A DNA stretch of 64,000 nt from Mesorhizobium sp. M1C.F.Ca.ET.210.01.1.1 (GCF_004791585.1 NZ_SRUU01000009.1:157170-221169); one strand, 5' to 3'. Positions 20,082-28,194 are shown, counted from the stretch's first letter. The notes: generated by a model from the letters alone, not told the origin. Numbers and translations are program-made.

Positions 20082-20747
20082 ATGCGTCATTCGACGCTTG
20101 CCAGTGCCGGCTTTCTCATCCTGCTGTCCGGGCGGGCCTTGGCCGCGGACGCAGGCGCCGACCTGCCCATGACCGCGCCAGGCTTCGACTGGACAGGCTA
20201 CTATGCCGGCCTCCAGGCCGGCTATGGCTGGGGCTCCTCCGACATCTCCGGCACGGAAGGCGAGCCGTTCGCCGCTTCACCCGATCTCGATGGCGGCTTT
20301 GTCGGCGGCCATGTCGCCGGCCTCTGGCAGTTCAACCAGGCGGTGATCGGCGCGCGGGCCGAGCTCAACTATTCCTCGATCGACGGTTCGGCCTTGCTCG
20401 AACCCGGAAATGCCGCCGGCACCGAAATAAAATGGCTCGGCTCGGTCGATGCCGAAGCCGGCTTGGCGGTCGATCGCTGGCTGATCTACGGCGTCGGCGG
20501 CGTCGCCTTCGCCGGGATCGAGACCTCGCAGGACGCGGGGCCGAGCTTCGCCAAGACACGCACAAGCGCCGGCTGGACGATCGGCGCCGGGGTCGACTAT
20601 GCGCTGAGCAACAATATCGTCGTGGGCGCCCAATACCGCTACTACGATTTCGGCACGGAGCATTTCGACGTCCCGGACGACTTCTCCGACCGCGACCAGG
20701 ACGTAAAGCTGCACACGCTTGGCGTGAACTTCAGCTATAAGTTCTGA
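20082..20747 (+). CDS. Outer-membrane beta-barrel protein (Omp25/Omp31/RopB type)
   Basis: This 221-residue protein has a signal peptide ending in GRALA. The mature chain begins with the family pattern FDWTGYYAGLQAGYGWG, an 8-stranded barrel opening found in rhizobial and Brucella porin-like proteins. Alternating hydrophobic strands end in the canonical LGVNFSYKF, with a terminal Phe for assembly by the Bam complex. It gives structural integrity or passive interaction at the outer membrane; no pore function can be read. GGAGCG precedes the ATG. Confidence 0.9.
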   Translation: MRHSTLASAGFLILLSGRALAADAGADLPMTAPGFDWTGYYAGLQAGYGWGSSDISGTEGEPFAASPDLDGGFVGGHVAGLWQFNQAVIGARAELNYSSIDGSALLEPGNAAGTEIKWLGSVDAEAGLAVDRWLIYGVGGVAFAGIETSQDAGPSFAKTRTSAGWTIGAGVDYALSNNIVVGAQYRYYDFGTEHFDVPDDFSDRDQDVKLHTLGVNFSYKF

Positions 20748-20756
20748 GAGGGATAA

Positions 20757-20831
20757 AGGCCGGCGCCCCGCAGGGGGCGGGGGAATGGGTAGGGCCTGAT
20801 GGACGCCGGCCTCGGCAGATCAAATCTGCCG
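20757..20831. other. Two consecutive stem-loops downstream of the barrel protein
   Basis: AGGCCGGCG (20757-20765) pairs with CGCCGGCCT (20804-20812), enclosing a GC-rich inner hairpin. Immediately after, CGGCAGAT (20813-20820) pairs with ATCTGCCG (20824-20831) over a 3-nt loop. There is no T run. They may terminate or stabilise the upstream mRNA. The remaining 190 nt to the tRNA show nothing further. Confidence 0.4.
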
Positions 20832-21023
20832 TGCGAACAACCCTAACGTTCCGCCCGGAATCCGTAATTCCGCGATCGCGCCACTAGCCGATCCATCGCT
20901 GGTCGCTGAAGCGAAAAAACTGTCCAATTGCCGCCGGTTGCGCGCCATCGTTCTCGATGGATGACAGCGCCTCCCTAAACATCGCTTGACGGCTGGCGAC
21001 TGGCATCTGAAAAGGGCTCGCCT

Positions 21024-21109
21024 GCGGACGTGGCGGAATTGGTAGACGCAAGGGACTTAAAATCCCTCGATCTCTGATCGTACGGGTTCGATTCCCGTCG
21101 TCCGCACCA
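21024..21109 (+). tRNA. tRNA-Leu (anticodon UAA)
   Basis: The 86-nt sequence folds as a class II tRNA. The acceptor stem GCGGACG pairs with CGTCCGC, and the anticodon stem AGGGA/TCCCT holds loop CTTAAAA with anticodon TAA. A long variable arm and the T-arm GGGTTCGATTCCC follow. The 3-prime CCA is encoded. Leucine tRNAs are frequent integration targets. Confidence 0.97.
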
Positions 21110-21355
21110 CGCTCCAGGAATTGGCCACCGGGGCAAGATCCTCATTGGAACAGGCCTACATCTATCGCGAAGCAATGCGACGGAAGGGAAATGAAGGCCA
21201 CGCTTTCCGAGCTGCAGGAGGTGTGTCCGGTTGGAGAAGGACGCGCCGTCCAATTCCTCAACATTGGATTCGAGGATAGGTCCGGTTTCGCCCGACCAGT
21301 GGTCAACTGCCTCGCGAAGCAGCAAGTTCCACCCATTGGCGCCGGGGTAGCTTCG

Positions 21356-21652
21356 CTATCGGCTCGCCTCCGTGCGCGGCGCAAAGAAGCAGCGGATATA
21401 CGAGAACGGTGGGGACAAGCAGATGTGATACTGACTGTCCTCGCTCTCTATGACGCGATTCTTAGGGATGAAATATCGGCTTTTGGACCCCGTGCGGATA
21501 TTGAAGCCGCCGCCCGGCAGCTGCTCGACATAGCGCGGGCTGATGACCCCACAATCCTTCTTGTCGTCGCAGCATTCATAGCCGGTGACCGGATCATGGT
21601 AGCCGGTATACCAGCTGTGAGCGACGGCGAGCGCGATCAACAAGAGCCTCAT
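21356..21652 (-). CDS. Small secreted protein with Cys-rich centre, unknown
   Basis: This 98-residue protein begins with a short signal (MRLLLIALAVA, likely cut before HSWY). The mature part has SWYTGYHDPVTGYECC, then KKDCGVI, a Gly-rich GGGFNI strand and YHICLSPP followed by IRCFF. Five cysteines suggest disulfides in the periplasm. The pattern recurs in rhizobial hypothetical proteins; no function is known. A longer plus-strand frame over the same bases is not protein-like. It is the first of the small genes after tRNA-Leu. Confidence 0.65.
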   Translation of the reverse strand: MRLLLIALAVAHSWYTGYHDPVTGYECCDDKKDCGVISPRYVEQLPGGGFNIRTGSKSRYFIPKNRVIESEDSQYHICLSPPFSYIRCFFAPRTEASR

Positions 21653-21856
21653 GTGTCAGAAATTCTGCGCCTCCTGAAGAATATTAGCAAGCGCTTGAAC
21701 ACACTCAGGATGGTAACGCCCTACGTCCCGCCGAAAAGGAAGTCAGCGCTCGTTGATAAGCCCAAATAGCGCGAAGACGCTATAAAGGTGGGGATTCACA
21801 GATTCCAGGTTTCGATTTATGGTTAGCCTAAAAGATCGCAAACAAAGGTGGCAACC

Positions 21857-22015
21857 ATGGACGCGACTTTCGACGACCTCGCTAGAGCCCTGCAGGCGCC
21901 GCGTAAAGAGGCGTGGGGCAAGATCCGCATCATCGCCCTTGATCTGCTCGGGAAGCTCTTCACCGGCCTTGTTATTGGCATTGGCTTCGCCATCGTGCGC
22001 GCGATCGCCGGCTAG
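21857..22015 (+). CDS. Very small membrane protein, unknown
   Basis: This 52-residue frame starts at an ATG with AAAGGTGG eight bases upstream. It encodes an amphipathic N-terminal half (DATFDDLARALQAPRKEAW) and one C-terminal membrane helix (LFTGLVIGIGFAIVRAIAG). Composition and ribosome site make it credible, but there is no family assignment. Its neighbours are equally small and unassigned. Confidence 0.55.
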   Translation: MDATFDDLARALQAPRKEAWGKIRIIALDLLGKLFTGLVIGIGFAIVRAIAG

Positions 22016-22032
22016 GGCCAACTGAGCAATCT

Positions 22033-22338
22033 TCAGTCGACGATTATCTGCCCTTGTGCATCGTTATCGATGCTCATCCCGCTCAGGCGGCGATGCCAAA
22101 AACGGCATTGCGCCGAGTGATGTAGGCGTGCGCCATGATCGTCGCGCGACGAGTATTCAATGGTCGCGCGCATCGCCTCAAAGTCTTCAACAGCTTTCAG
22201 ACGTTCGTAGCTGTGGGGCATACTGACGACCCGCACCGCCCACTCGCAGGCTGGGATCATACTCCACCGTTCGCCATCGGCATGAGCGGAGAGACGCGCC
22301 GCTACGAACAATGCTGCAAGGCAGACGCGGCTCACCAT
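22033..22338 (-). CDS. Small secreted protein, unknown
   Basis: This 101-residue protein has a signal-like start (RVCLAALFVAARLSAHA). The mature part ACEWAVRVVSMPHSYERL, then ATIEYSSRDDHGA and SAQCRFW, follows a pattern I associate with rhizobial small periplasmic proteins (C-x2-A-V...P-x-S/T-Y-E-R...I-E-Y...G...C-x-F). Two cysteines could pair. It lies 8 nt after the next gene upstream on the minus strand, so the two form a pair. Confidence 0.55.
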   Translation of the reverse strand: MVSRVCLAALFVAARLSAHADGERWSMIPACEWAVRVVSMPHSYERLKAVEDFEAMRATIEYSSRDDHGARLHHSAQCRFWHRRLSGMSIDNDAQGQIIVD

Positions 22339-22346
22339 CGGCTGGC

Positions 22347-22607
22347 TCAGTGCGGCAAGGCGCTAATGACGATGATGGCTAGGACTGCGGCGGCGAACGT
22401 CAGTAGGGTTGCCGCGAGCCGAGCGCGCTTCACCCAGACTTTCTGGCTAGTTCGCCGGACAGTCCCGGCGGGATCGTAGGTGCTGTAAAGCCGCCTGCCG
22501 TCCTCTCCGTACCGATCGGCGTTCGGATAAGCTTTTTGCGGCTTTCGCCTTGGCTTGAGCACCAGCGCCCCTCCCGATCCCATCCGCATATTAGCAACGG
22601 CTTGCAT
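22347..22607 (-). CDS. Small tail-anchored membrane protein, unknown
   Basis: This frame encodes up to 86 residues: a polar basic N-terminal half (PRRKPQKAYPNADRYGEDG) and a C-terminal membrane helix (LAATLLTFAAAVLAIIVISAL). Start codons at residues 1, 7 and 9 are all possible, and no strong ribosome site picks one. It precedes the small secreted protein on the same strand with an 8-nt gap. Family unknown. Confidence 0.45.
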   Translation of the reverse strand: MQAVANMRMGSGGALVLKPRRKPQKAYPNADRYGEDGRRLYSTYDPAGTVRRTSQKVWVKRARLAATLLTFAAAVLAIIVISALPH

Positions 22608-22684
22608 TTCGAAAAGAGCAGGATCATGCTTAGGGCGCGGGCGGAGGAGGCCACCGGGTTAACGGTGGTTGAAGGGGTTTGGTT

Positions 22685-22840
22685 ATGGAAGCCGTTTGTT
22701 ACGTCCCTAGCGCATTCTGCTTGTTGTCGTTCATGGTCAGCGTCGCGATGGCGTTTTTGGTCATGACGCCGTTTGCCGCGGCTCGCCTTCTGACGTTGAG
22801 GATGCGCAAGCACGGCTTCGGACTGCTCCAGCCGGCGTAG
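22685..22840 (+). CDS. Very small membrane protein, unknown
   Basis: This 51-residue frame has GAAGGGG upstream of its ATG. It contains one long hydrophobic stretch (AFCLLSFMVSVAMAFLVMTPF) and a basic tail (RLLTLRMRKHGFG), giving a single-pass protein with its C-terminus in the cytoplasm. It is followed after 17 nt by another small gene in the same orientation. Confidence 0.5.
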   Translation: MEAVCYVPSAFCLLSFMVSVAMAFLVMTPFAAARLLTLRMRKHGFGLLQPA

Positions 22841-22857
22841 TTTCGGAAGGTGGTCCA

Positions 22858-23028
22858 ATGCGACCGATCCTCCTGATCGCTGCTGCTGTCGCCGCGTTTT
22901 TCATCTGGGATCAGCTTGCCAATGACGGCCATGTCATGGCCGGCATAGAGCACAGTTTCAATGACGCCACCGACTTCGCCGGCGGAACCGGCATCCAGAT
23001 TTCGTTCCACGACTTCACCAAGCCCTGA
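22858..23028 (+). CDS. Very small exported or membrane-anchored protein, unknown
   Basis: This 56-residue frame starts MRPILLIAAAVAAFFIWD, a signal or anchor, then DQLANDGHVMAGIEHSFNDA and ends GIQISFHDFTKP. GGAAGGTGG precedes the start at proper distance. The reading is consistent with a short periplasmic peptide tethered by its N-terminus. It is probably co-transcribed with the upstream 51-residue gene. The 224 nt after it, up to the Nudix gene, show nothing I can support. Confidence 0.55.
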   Translation: MRPILLIAAAVAAFFIWDQLANDGHVMAGIEHSFNDATDFAGGTGIQISFHDFTKP

Positions 23029-23252
23029 CCATCAAGGACCTGTCATGGTCGGGCCAAACCGATCCATCGCCGGGCGCACCAATGGGGAGTGGAATTGCCA
23101 CATTGCTAGCGATCCTGGCCGGCGAAAATCCCTTGGCGAGTGCTGCTATCTCTGCAGCTTCCAACTGCCTGGAGCATTCGCGCCGCCGCTGACCTGGTTT
23201 ACAATTGTCGCGGCAGGCTGCTGCCGGACTTAGCCGCATGAATGTCTTCGGC

Positions 23253-23831
23253 TCAGCCAACGATCGGGTTCAATTTCAGATGCTGGATCAGGATGATGGT
23301 CTTGGCGTCGACGATACGGCCGCCGGCAATGCCGGCCAGCGCCTCGTCGAGCGGCATCTCCAGAACCTCGATGTCCTCGCCTTCCTCCGGTGCTCCGCCG
23401 CCGTCGGAGATGCGGTCGGCCGGCGAATAGCGTGCTGTAAAGAACCAGAGCCGTTCCGTTACGGAGCCGGGGCTCATATAGGGCGCAAACAGCCGCTCGA
23501 CGTCCTTCAGCCGATAGCCGAGCTCCTCTTCCGCTTCCTTGCGGATGCAGGTTTCCGGATCGTTTTCGTCGAGCAGCCCGGCGCAGGCCTCGATCAGCGG
23601 CTCGCGATGGCCGGTGACATAGGCCGGATAGCGGAACTGCCGCACCAGGAGCACCGTCGAGCGCTGCGGGTCGAAGGGCAGGATCACAGCGCCGTCGCCG
23701 CGGTCGTAGGTCTGGCGGGTCTGCGTTTCCCATTGTCCGTCGCGGCGGCGATAATCGAGCACCGTCTTCTTCAGCACCGCCCAGTCGTCGGACAGGATTT
23801 CTTCCGAGCGGATGCGAACGCGATCTTCCAT
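23253..23831 (-). CDS. nudK: Nudix hydrolase, GDP-mannose pyrophosphatase NudK-like
   Basis: This 192-residue cytosolic Nudix enzyme has its Nudix box at about 85-107 (GLLDENDPETCIRKEAEEEL), with the Glu residues that bind Mg. The flanking motifs VRQFRYPAYVTG and PYMSPGSVTERLWFF are those of the ADP-sugar/GDP-mannose pyrophosphatase group, and IVDAKTIILIQHLKLN closes it as in NudK. It likely hydrolyses a nucleoside diphosphate sugar. AAGGAG precedes the start. Confidence 0.88.
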   Translation of the reverse strand: MEDRVRIRSEEILSDDWAVLKKTVLDYRRRDGQWETQTRQTYDRGDGAVILPFDPQRSTVLLVRQFRYPAYVTGHREPLIEACAGLLDENDPETCIRKEAEEELGYRLKDVERLFAPYMSPGSVTERLWFFTARYSPADRISDGGGAPEEGEDIEVLEMPLDEALAGIAGGRIVDAKTIILIQHLKLNPIVG

Positions 23832-23986
23832 GATGAACTCCTTGCTGACGGCGGCAAGGGTTAGCGGCGAACAGGCTTATGCGCAATGTGCCGAAGCCGC
23901 TGGCCCAGCAGACTTTCGCCAGCTCGTGTCTGGCGCGAAGCCGCGCGGCTGCCTAGATAGCGGTATCTCTCCCAGGAGCCCCTTTC

Positions 23987-25090
23987 ATGGCATCATCGCT
24001 TTTCCAGCCGATCACCCTTGGCGGCCTCACCTTCTCCAACCGCATCGCGGTAGCGCCAATGTGCCAGTATTCGGCCGAGGACGGCTCCGCCAGCGACTGG
24101 CATCTCCATCACTGGATGAACCTCGCCATCTCCGGCGCCGGCATGGTGACGGTCGAGATGACCGACGTCGAACGGCGCGGCCGCATCACGCATGGTTGCC
24201 TGGGCCTCTACTCCGACGACAACGAGGCCGCGGCCAAGCGCACGCTCGACGCCGCCAGGCGGGTCGCGGCGCCCGGCACCAAATTCGGCGTCCAGCTCGC
24301 CCATGCCGGCCGCAAGGCCTCCAACAGGAGGCCCTGGGAAGGCGGTGGCCCCCTGCAGCCGGGCGAGGATCCCTGGCAGACCGTTTCGGCTTCAGCCATC
24401 GCCTATGACACCGGGTGGAATGTGCCGCACGCGCTGGAGGAAGAAGAAATCCAGCAAGTCATCGGACGCTTCGTCGAGGCGGCCAAACGAGCCGAGCGCG
24501 CCGGCTTCGATTTCATCGAACTGCACGCCGCTCACGGCTATCTGATCTTCCAGTTCCTGTCGCCGCTCTCCAACCAGCGCACCGACCGCTGGGGCGGCTC
24601 GCTGGAAAACCGCATGCGCTTTGCCGTCGAGATCGCCAGGGCGGTCAAGAAAGCCGTCCCAAACCTGATGCTCGGCGCGCGTCTTTCGGTGAAGGAATGG
24701 GTCGACGGCGGCTTCGATGTCGAAGAGGCGATCGAGGTGGCCAAGGCGCTGAAGGCGGAAGGCATCGCCTATCTCTGCTGCTCCAGCGGGGGCAATTCGC
24801 CATTGCAGAAGCTGCCTGGCGGCCCTGGCTATCAGGTGCATCTGGCGGAAGCCGTGCGCAAGGGCGCCGGCATTCCGACACGCGCAGTGGGGCTGATCGA
24901 CGATCCGAAGCAGGCCGAGGCGATTTTGGGCGATGGCCGCGCCGACATGGTGGCGCTGGCACGCGCCTTCCTCGCCGATCCGCGCTGGGGCTGGCGCGCG
25001 GCGGCGTCGTTCGGCGAGGAAATCCGTCCGGCGCCGCAACTGGCGCGCTCGGTGACGACGATGCAGCACTGGATGAAGGCGGCCGGCTGA
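23987..25090 (+). CDS. NADH:flavin oxidoreductase, Old Yellow Enzyme family (YqjM-like)
   Basis: This 367-residue FMN-dependent ene-reductase has a TIM barrel. APMCQYSA places the redox-tuning Cys26 and Tyr28 of the thermophilic-like (YqjM) class. GVQLAHAGRKA supplies FMN contacts, and His180 and His183 (ELHAAHGYL) bind the substrate anion. SVKEWVDGG and the C-terminal FMN phosphate site GRADMVALARAFLADP complete it. It reduces activated alkenes such as enones at the expense of NAD(P)H; the physiological substrate is unknown. It is divergent from nudK. Confidence 0.95.
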   Translation: MASSLFQPITLGGLTFSNRIAVAPMCQYSAEDGSASDWHLHHWMNLAISGAGMVTVEMTDVERRGRITHGCLGLYSDDNEAAAKRTLDAARRVAAPGTKFGVQLAHAGRKASNRRPWEGGGPLQPGEDPWQTVSASAIAYDTGWNVPHALEEEEIQQVIGRFVEAAKRAERAGFDFIELHAAHGYLIFQFLSPLSNQRTDRWGGSLENRMRFAVEIARAVKKAVPNLMLGARLSVKEWVDGGFDVEEAIEVAKALKAEGIAYLCCSSGGNSPLQKLPGGPGYQVHLAEAVRKGAGIPTRAVGLIDDPKQAEAILGDGRADMVALARAFLADPRWGWRAAASFGEEIRPAPQLARSVTTMQHWMKAAG

Positions 25091-25185
25091 GCGGCTGCTT
25101 CCGCTGGTGAGGCAGGGGCTGAGACCTTTGGGCGCAGGCGTCTCGCCACGATTGCAACCAAATTGGCCGCTTTGCGTTGGCGGCC

Positions 25186-25464
25186 ATGACAGACAGCAAG
25201 CCATTTGAAAAGCCGGTGGTGGTCGAGCTCGGCCATGTCGGCAAATATCGCCAGATCAGCAGCACCCGCGAAGCCGCCGAGTGCCTGATGACCGTTTGGC
25301 CGCTCAATCGCGGCCAGCGGCATCGTGATGCCCTCGACACTTGCCTCAAGGCGCTGGAAGGGTATCGTTCGACGGCGGACGCGCGCCGCGCGCTGATCGA
25401 GGCAGCCGAGGAATCCGAAGTGCTGGTTCCTGAAGACAGGTTGCCTGCCGGAAAGCTGCACTGA
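25186..25464 (+). CDS. DUF982 domain protein
   Basis: This 92-residue protein follows the rhizobial DUF982 pattern: VVVELGHVGKYRQISSTREAAECL, then WPLNRGQRHRDALDTCLKAL and a final helix ARRALIEAAEESEV. The family is expanded in Rhizobiales and often next to regulatory or symbiosis genes; its role is unknown. The TGA stop overlaps the first bases of a palindromic repeat, so the repeat may serve as its 3-prime end. Confidence 0.87.
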   Translation: MTDSKPFEKPVVVELGHVGKYRQISSTREAAECLMTVWPLNRGQRHRDALDTCLKALEGYRSTADARRALIEAAEESEVLVPEDRLPAGKLH

Positions 25465-25559
25465 GCAATTCCAGGAGAAGCGCGAAGCGGTTCTCCGTCC
25501 GGAATAGCGTGAAAACAATTAGAGCAGGTCGGCGATTCCGACAGGCGCCGAACTGCTCT
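25463..25559. repeat. Rhizobial palindromic repeat (GAGCAATTCC family), copy 1, with second hairpin
   Basis: GCAATTCC-A-GGAGAA pairs with TTCTCC-GTCC-GGAATAGC around GCGCGAAGCGG. After GTGAAAACAATT a second hairpin pairs AGAGCAGGTCGGCG (25521-25534) with CGCCGAACTGCTCT (25546-25559), 13 of 14 matched. The first part is repeated near 35.7 and 42.8 kb. Confidence 0.75.
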
Positions 25560-25591
25560 AGCAGGCAAGGGTTTCTCGACCGGAGGATTCC

Positions 25592-25831
25592 ATGGCGAAA
25601 CTGACGTACAAGATCGTCGAGCATGACGGCGGTTGGGCCTACAAGGTCGGCTCGACCTTCTCGGAAACATTCCCCACGCACCAGGACGCGCTGCGCGCCG
25701 CCGAGATTGCCTCGGCCGAACAGCAGATCGCCGGCGCCACGGACGGCATCCAGTACGAGGATTCCGAGGGTGTCTGGCATGACGAGCTGGCTGATGGCCG
25801 CGACAGGCCGCAGACGGAAGTTTCGGACTAA
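25592..25831 (+). CDS. DUF2188 domain protein
   Basis: This 79-residue protein has the compact DUF2188 pattern: YKIVEHDGGWAYKVG, then SETFPTHQDALRAAEIAS and IQYEDSEGVWHDE. It is a small beta-alpha-beta domain, widespread and uncharacterised. CCGGAGG lies eight bases before the ATG. It sits between the palindromic repeat and a convergent small secreted protein gene. Confidence 0.85.
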   Translation: MAKLTYKIVEHDGGWAYKVGSTFSETFPTHQDALRAAEIASAEQQIAGATDGIQYEDSEGVWHDELADGRDRPQTEVSD

Positions 25832-25902
25832 CTGTCGCTTCATTCCCGCGCCGCGACCGACATGGCCCCAACCGTCACGTCGGCCGCCCGCAGGCGCGTG
25901 GA

Positions 25903-26190
25903 TCACTTGCCGCAATACTGGTCGTTGACGTTCTGCCCGGCATTGGCATCGGGTCCGGGAGTGTTGGAAGCGCACGGGCCGACGGGACCGGGATTGCCAA
26001 GGCTGTTGAGGCCGGATGCCTCACTGCCGGAGCTGATGCTGCCGGTGGTGTAAGGATCGACCGGCACGACCCGCCTGTTCGAGACCGGGCGATCATGGTG
26101 CCACCACGACCACATGTCCGAGGATTGCGCCATTGCCGAGGTTGCCATGCCCAGCACGAGCGCGGAGGTTGCAAGAGCCTTTATAAGCAT
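25903..26190 (-). CDS. Small secreted Pro/Gly/Asn-rich protein, unknown
   Basis: This 95-residue protein has a textbook signal peptide (KALATSALVLGMATSAMA, cut before QSSD). The mature part is low in hydrophobics and rich in Pro, Gly, Asn and Ser (SSGSEASGLNSLGNPGPVGP), with two cysteines, one near the end in DQYCGK. ATG 26190 has GGAG upstream and fits the signal better than the ATG four codons earlier. Such proteins are common in Mesorhizobium and have no assigned function. Confidence 0.75.
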   Translation of the reverse strand: MLIKALATSALVLGMATSAMAQSSDMWSWWHHDRPVSNRRVVPVDPYTTGSISSGSEASGLNSLGNPGPVGPCASNTPGPDANAGQNVNDQYCGK

Positions 26191-26351
26191 CGGATACTCC
26201 ATTCGGTTGGTCGCCGAAACGTTGACGGCGACGCGAATGAAACCCAGGGTTGGGCGCAATAGTTCCAAGGAAAAATCGTGACGAGACAAGATGTTCGACA
26301 CGTTTGTGTGACGAAGTCGTGAGCTGCTGGAACATTCCACTTGGCTGAAAT

Positions 26352-27326
26352 TCAGGTGATGCTCGCGAATGCACGTTCGGCGACGCGCTGGATGAAGGCG
26401 ACCACGCGTTCCGGTTCGACGAATTGCGGCATATGCCCGAGCCCCTCGATCCGTTCGAAGTCGAGTTCCCTGATCTTGGCCGGCAACGGCTCGCCATGCG
26501 CCGCGATGCCGATGACCCTGTCATCCACACCGAACAGAATGCCGGCCGGCATCGCGATTTCGCCATAGCGCTGCTCCAGGCGGCCGAGATCCTCTTCTAC
26601 CGCCACGAAATCGGTCGAAGTCGCGTGGAAATGGGCGGGCCGCAGCCCAAGCCACCCGCCTCCGGCGGTCATGTAGTCCCCCGGCACGGCCTGCGGCGCG
26701 AAGATGAACTTCATCGCCGGTTCCGCGTATTCCAGGCTGACCGGTATCGCTATCGTGCAAGCCAGTATCCGGCGCCACAGGCGCGAGGGAACATAAAGCA
26801 GGTCGAATCTCGGACGCACCCTGGCTTCCAGATGTGTCAGCGGGGCAAGCAGCGCGATGCCGGAAATAGCCATCGGATGCTCGATCGCGAGCGCAAGCGC
26901 GATGGCGCCGCCCAGCGAATGGCCGACGATCAAGGGCCGTTCCAGCCCAAGTACCTCGATGAAGCGACGCACGACTTCCGCCTGTTCAGGTAGACGGCCG
27001 GTCGCCCCGCCTGCGCGCGCCGAGTATCCCGAACCCGGCCGGTCGAGCGCGATCAGCCGGTAGCCGGCGCCGAAGCGTCCGAACAGCGTATGCCGGAAAT
27101 GGTGAAGCTGCGCGCCGAGGCCGTGCAGGAAGACGATCGGCCTGCCCTCGCCTTCCTCGACATAGTGGATGCGGTTGCCGTCGATCTCGACGAACTTGCC
27201 GCAAGCCGGCACCAGCCTTTCGGCCCTGGCCGCGATCCGCCAGGTCGCAAGCATCAAGCCGAATACGGCGACAGCGGCCGCAACAAGCAGGCCGCCGATC
27301 AGCCACGACAAAACCGATATCAGCAT
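26352..27326 (-). CDS. Membrane-anchored alpha/beta hydrolase
   Basis: This 324-residue protein has one N-terminal membrane helix (SWLIGGLLVAAAVAVFGLML). The hydrolase domain has FLHGLGAQL, DRPGSGYSARA, nucleophile Ser137 in VGHSLGG, a likely acid in GVDDRVIG and the catalytic His in EGLGHMPQFVEP. The D-R-P-G-x-G-x-S motif is typical of epoxide hydrolase/haloalkane dehalogenase-like and C-C hydrolases. The start is placed at MLISVL, because frame extension upstream runs antisense into the CinA-like gene. Confidence 0.9.
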   Translation of the reverse strand: MLISVLSWLIGGLLVAAAVAVFGLMLATWRIAARAERLVPACGKFVEIDGNRIHYVEEGEGRPIVFLHGLGAQLHHFRHTLFGRFGAGYRLIALDRPGSGYSARAGGATGRLPEQAEVVRRFIEVLGLERPLIVGHSLGGAIALALAIEHPMAISGIALLAPLTHLEARVRPRFDLLYVPSRLWRRILACTIAIPVSLEYAEPAMKFIFAPQAVPGDYMTAGGGWLGLRPAHFHATSTDFVAVEEDLGRLEQRYGEIAMPAGILFGVDDRVIGIAAHGEPLPAKIRELDFERIEGLGHMPQFVEPERVVAFIQRVAERAFASIT

Positions 27327-27453
27327 CTTTGCACCCCGGCCGGACCGGCGCACCTTATCCGCAACCGCCTCTGCCACAAGAGCCCGCCTCGCCTGCGCAT
27401 TGCAGGCGGCCGGCCGCCGCGTTATCTCAGGCGACCTGCAGCCGGAGTGAGCC

Positions 27454-28194
27454 ATGCCTGAAATCGTTACCGCCGCCATGCTCGTCATCGGCGACGAGAT
27501 CCTTTCCGGCCGCACCAAGGACAAGAACATCGGCCATCTCGCCGACATCATGACGGCGATCGGCATCGACCTGAAGGAAGTGCGCATCGTTCCCGACGAG
27601 GAGGAGGAAATCGTCGCCGCCGTGAATGCGCTGCGCACCCGCTACAGCTATGTCTTCACCACCGGTGGCATCGGCCCTACGCACGACGACATCACCGCGG
27701 ATTCCGTCGCCAAGGCCTTCGGCGTGCCTTGTGAATACGATGCCAAGGCCTATGCCATGCTCGAAGCAAGCTATGCGCAGCGCGGCATGGAATTCACCGA
27801 GGCGCGCAAACGCATGGCGCGCATGCCGCGCGGCGCCGACCACATCGACAATCCGGTATCGATCGCGCCGGGCTTCCGGATCGGTAACGTACACGTGATG
27901 GCCGGCGTGCCTTCGATCTTCCAGGCGATGCTCGACAATGTTGTGCCGACGCTGATGACGGGCACCAAAATGCTGTCAGCCACCGTGCACTGCCCGCTCG
28001 GCGAAGGCCTGATCGGCGGGCCGCTGGCCGATATCCAGAAGGCGCATCCCGACACCATCATCGGGTCCTACCCGAAATACGGCGACGGCAAGTTCTGGAC
28101 CGAGCTCGTGGTGCGCGCCCGCAGTGAACAGGCACTCGAGGCCGCGCGCAGGGACATGGAGACGATGGTGGCGGGCTTGTCGGCCGCGAGCTGA
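27454..28194 (+). CDS. CinA-like molybdopterin-binding domain protein
   Basis: This 246-residue protein is the N-terminal (MoCF/MoaB-fold) half of the competence/damage-inducible CinA family, without the C-terminal nicotinamide-nucleotide amidase domain. Motifs are VIGDEILSGRTKDKN, FTTGGIGPTHDDITADS and VMAGVPSIFQAMLDN. In full-length CinA this domain hydrolyses ADP-ribose-type pyrophosphates; whether that holds for the short form is inference. It is divergent from the membrane hydrolase. Confidence 0.9.
   Translation: MPEIVTAAMLVIGDEILSGRTKDKNIGHLADIMTAIGIDLKEVRIVPDEEEEIVAAVNALRTRYSYVFTTGGIGPTHDDITADSVAKAFGVPCEYDAKAYAMLEASYAQRGMEFTEARKRMARMPRGADHIDNPVSIAPGFRIGNVHVMAGVPSIFQAMLDNVVPTLMTGTKMLSATVHCPLGEGLIGGPLADIQKAHPDTIIGSYPKYGDGKFWTELVVRARSEQALEAARRDMETMVAGLSAAS

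Noticed and set aside
20975..21325. Minus-strand frame across tRNA-Leu
   Set aside because: Its central part is the reverse translation of the tRNA, a frequent false gene call.
21191..21769. 192-codon plus-strand frame after the tRNA
   Set aside because: The opposite strand holds a smaller frame with a signal peptide, Cys pattern and conserved-looking motifs. The plus-strand translation has none.
23082..23192. 36-residue frame MGSGIATLLAILAGENPL...
   Set aside because: Hydrophobic and possibly real, but it has no ribosome site and no recognisable relative, so I could not support it.
21024..23252. Integrated prophage or island with attachment sites at tRNA-Leu
   Set aside because: No integrase, phage or conjugation gene is present, and I found no second copy of the tRNA 3-prime end downstream. 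Kept only as a small-gene cluster.
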